A DNA stretch of 8,204 bases, taken from positions 1 to 8,204 of the forward strand of contig JAMDDG010000262.1 in assembly GCA_023488865.1 (NCBI GenBank), given 5' to 3'. The notes beneath the pieces are model-generated. The model was not told the origin of the DNA and did no database searches. It worked only from the letters and a program-made list of their open reading frames with translations. Shown here one piece after another: positions 6,774 to 8,204 of this stretch; position 1 is the first letter of the stretch, and every line of letters begins with the position of its first letter. A program made the position numbers and the translations under genes. Source of the stretch: Bacteroidota bacterium. GTDB taxonomy: Bacteria; Bacteroidota; Bacteroidia; Bacteroidales; Prolixibacteraceae.

Positions 6774-8075
6774 TTATTTGATGAGTCCTCCAACAACCAT
6801 CACATTGGCCGGGTACCAGTCGAGCCCTGCATATTTGGCCGGGTCGTCAATGGTTATTTTCCTTTTGAGCAGAATGGAAGCTTTATCAATCGTTTTGTCC
6901 TGCACACGGATTTCCACTTCATGGACTTTGTCATCAAGTCCTTCTATAAAAAAGTTATTTTTACGGTAATTACTGCACCACGGGTCAAACCTCGGTATTT
7001 CCTGTTTTTTCCCGTCAACAGTGACTTCAATGGTACCGGTTCCGGGGCCTATACAATCATAAATCCCCAATACACTTCCTTTAAATTTAAAGCGCATCAC
7101 GGCACCCGGTTTGGCCTGATAAATGGAAGGCATAAATTGTTTAAATTGTTGCACTATTGGGTTGTCTTCCGGTAGTTTGGTCCATTCGCCAACCAGCTCA
7201 GCTTCCGAAATGTCCACCATTTTTGCGTTCTGCCAGTTATCGGAGAGGAGCGGAGCAGGCATTTGATGACTTTTCACAGATGAATGTTTACTCATTTTTG
7301 TCAGGTATTTTATTACCGTAGAGGCATAAATGGGTTGACCGGATTCCTGTAATGGATGCACACCATCGCGGCTAAATACGATTGTATTGGCATTTTCAGA
7401 AGGATCGGCTTTGAAAACCAACTTACCCTGCGCCATAAGTTTGGCCACCTCGATTCCCACGTGGATAGAAGGAATACCATAATGTTCTGCTACTTCTTCC
7501 ATAAATTCGGAAGGTTGTTGTGGTTTGCCTTTGACAAGGTCATTACACATGTTTAATGCGGTTGTGTAAACAAAGCAAATATCCGTATTGGGGTATTGTG
7601 CCCAGGTTTTTCTGACAATCCCTTCCATCGTCCGCACCATCGGTTCCCTTGAATTGTATGGCGGAACGCCGGTGCCATTCACTGCAAACTCTACAAAGAT
7701 CAGATCCGGTTGACCGGAAAGCATGTCATGCTCCATCCGGAAAACCCCTAATCCGGATCCTGTTCCACCGATAGTAGCATCGATCTGGTAGAAAGCGGTC
7801 AGTGGAAAGGTAGTACGGAACCAGCCAAAAGTAAGATCGCGCCACCCTTGCGCCATTTCAGTGATACTACCGCCAATGTACCCGATACGAACCTGGCGTT
7901 GGGTAGCAATCTTGTGAAATACATTGGGCAATCCGTCCCGTTGATGAAATTCCTGCATTTTAAAAACCGGGTAATCTTTTTTATTCCCGGTAAATTTTGC
8001 TGGTTGCGCCGTTACCGTCAGGCAAACCAAAAGCCCGACCAAGAAAAAACTAAAGTATTTAACTGACTTGTTCAT
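6774..8075 (-). CDS. Exported SGNH/GDSL-type esterase with C-terminal beta domain
   Basis: This 433-residue hydrolase probably removes acyl groups (for example acetyl) from a carbohydrate. A signal peptide of about 23 residues (VTA before Q24) predicts export; C18 is not in a good lipobox. The SGNH blocks are all present: GYIGGSITE with nucleophile S70 (GGSIT in place of classical GDSL), a block II glycine near G103 (IGGTGSG), block III with N133 (VEFAVNGTG), and block V with D237 and H240 (SRDGVHPLQ). Residues 52-260 thus form the catalytic domain. About 285-430 looks like a beta-sandwich (VLGIYDCIGPGTGTIEVTVDG), possibly binding substrate. The gene precedes the GH92 gene by 54 bases on the same strand, which supports joint action on one glycan. 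The start gives a good signal peptide behind an A-rich leader without a Shine-Dalgarno site. The true substrate is unknown, and a lipase or peptidoglycan deacylase role cannot be excluded. Confidence 0.88.
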   Translation of the reverse strand: MNKSVKYFSFFLVGLLVCLTVTAQPAKFTGNKKDYPVFKMQEFHQRDGLPNVFHKIATQRQVRIGYIGGSITEMAQGWRDLTFGWFRTTFPLTAFYQIDATIGGTGSGLGVFRMEHDMLSGQPDLIFVEFAVNGTGVPPYNSREPMVRTMEGIVRKTWAQYPNTDICFVYTTALNMCNDLVKGKPQQPSEFMEEVAEHYGIPSIHVGIEVAKLMAQGKLVFKADPSENANTIVFSRDGVHPLQESGQPIYASTVIKYLTKMSKHSSVKSHQMPAPLLSDNWQNAKMVDISEAELVGEWTKLPEDNPIVQQFKQFMPSIYQAKPGAVMRFKFKGSVLGIYDCIGPGTGTIEVTVDGKKQEIPRFDPWCSNYRKNNFFIEGLDDKVHEVEIRVQDKTIDKASILLKRKITIDDPAKYAGLDWYPANVMVVGGLIK

Positions 8076-8176
8076 AGGTTATTTGTTATTTTTGTAATTC
8101 TTATATGTCCTTTTCATTTTTTGAAGTATTTATTAAAAATCTAATTTGGATTCTTGAACCGGAGATATTCCGGTAT

Positions 8177-8204
8177 ATGAACAAAAGCCATTTAATTGTG
8201 GCCA
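8177..8204 (+). CDS. Possible first nine codons of a divergent gene cut by the window edge
   Basis: ATG at 8177 opens a frame reading MNKSHLIVA up to the window end. Upstream on the same strand lie GGAG at 8161-8164 (12 bases before the ATG, rather far), TTTG at 8120-8123 and TAATTTG at 8142-8148, the last one base short of the TAnnTTTG consensus. A small inverted repeat (CCGGA and TCCGG, 8159-8173) sits between these and the ATG. The evidence is weak because so little of the frame is inside the window; it may be simple non-coding DNA. No clear promoter for the minus-strand esterase gene was found in 8076-8204. Confidence 0.15.

Noticed and set aside
6771..7175. A 134-codon open frame on the + strand opposite the esterase gene
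   Set aside because: It overlaps the conserved C-terminal half of the esterase and its translation has no recognisable domain.
1..8204. CRISPR array, tRNA, rRNA or intact insertion sequence
   Set aside because: No regularly spaced direct repeats, tRNA-like cloverleaf, rRNA stretch or transposase-like protein was seen on either strand.

Overview
The window looks like a chromosomal segment of a member of the Bacteroidota. The evidence is that start codons have A-rich leaders without clear Shine-Dalgarno sites, there is a TAnnTTTG-type promoter element, the sigma factor is of the ECF type common in this phylum, and the remaining complete genes encode exported carbohydrate-active enzymes. The exact genus cannot be read from the sequence.

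Layout, left to right. Bases 1-297 are AT-rich and non-coding; they hold a candidate promoter (90-120) and a perfect 31-base palindrome (241-271) just ahead of the first gene. A large lipoprotein glycoside hydrolase resembling the GH106 alpha-L-rhamnosidase group follows on the + strand (298-3462). Next on the same strand are an ECF sigma factor (3510-4028) and a decayed C-terminal piece of a HipA-like kinase gene (about 4100-4450). From the right, two genes run on the minus strand toward this remnant: an exported SGNH/GDSL-type esterase (8075 to 6774) and, 54 bases downstream, an exported GH92 alpha-mannosidase (6719 to 4536). The two groups converge at about 4451-4535. The last 128 bases are upstream of the esterase gene and may hold the first codons of a divergent gene cut off by the window edge.

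How the genes may work together (inference): the esterase could remove acyl groups from a glycan so that the GH92 enzyme can release mannose, while the large lipoprotein hydrolase attacks another linkage. The set resembles part of a polysaccharide-utilisation region, but no SusC/SusD pair, FecR-type anti-sigma factor or sugar sensor is present in these 8.2 kb. The sigma factor therefore looks orphaned, with a broken HipA fragment in the place where a FecR gene often lies.

I did not find a convincing new biological system. The points most worth a second look are the palindrome, the sigma/HipA scar and the imprecisely classified large hydrolase.
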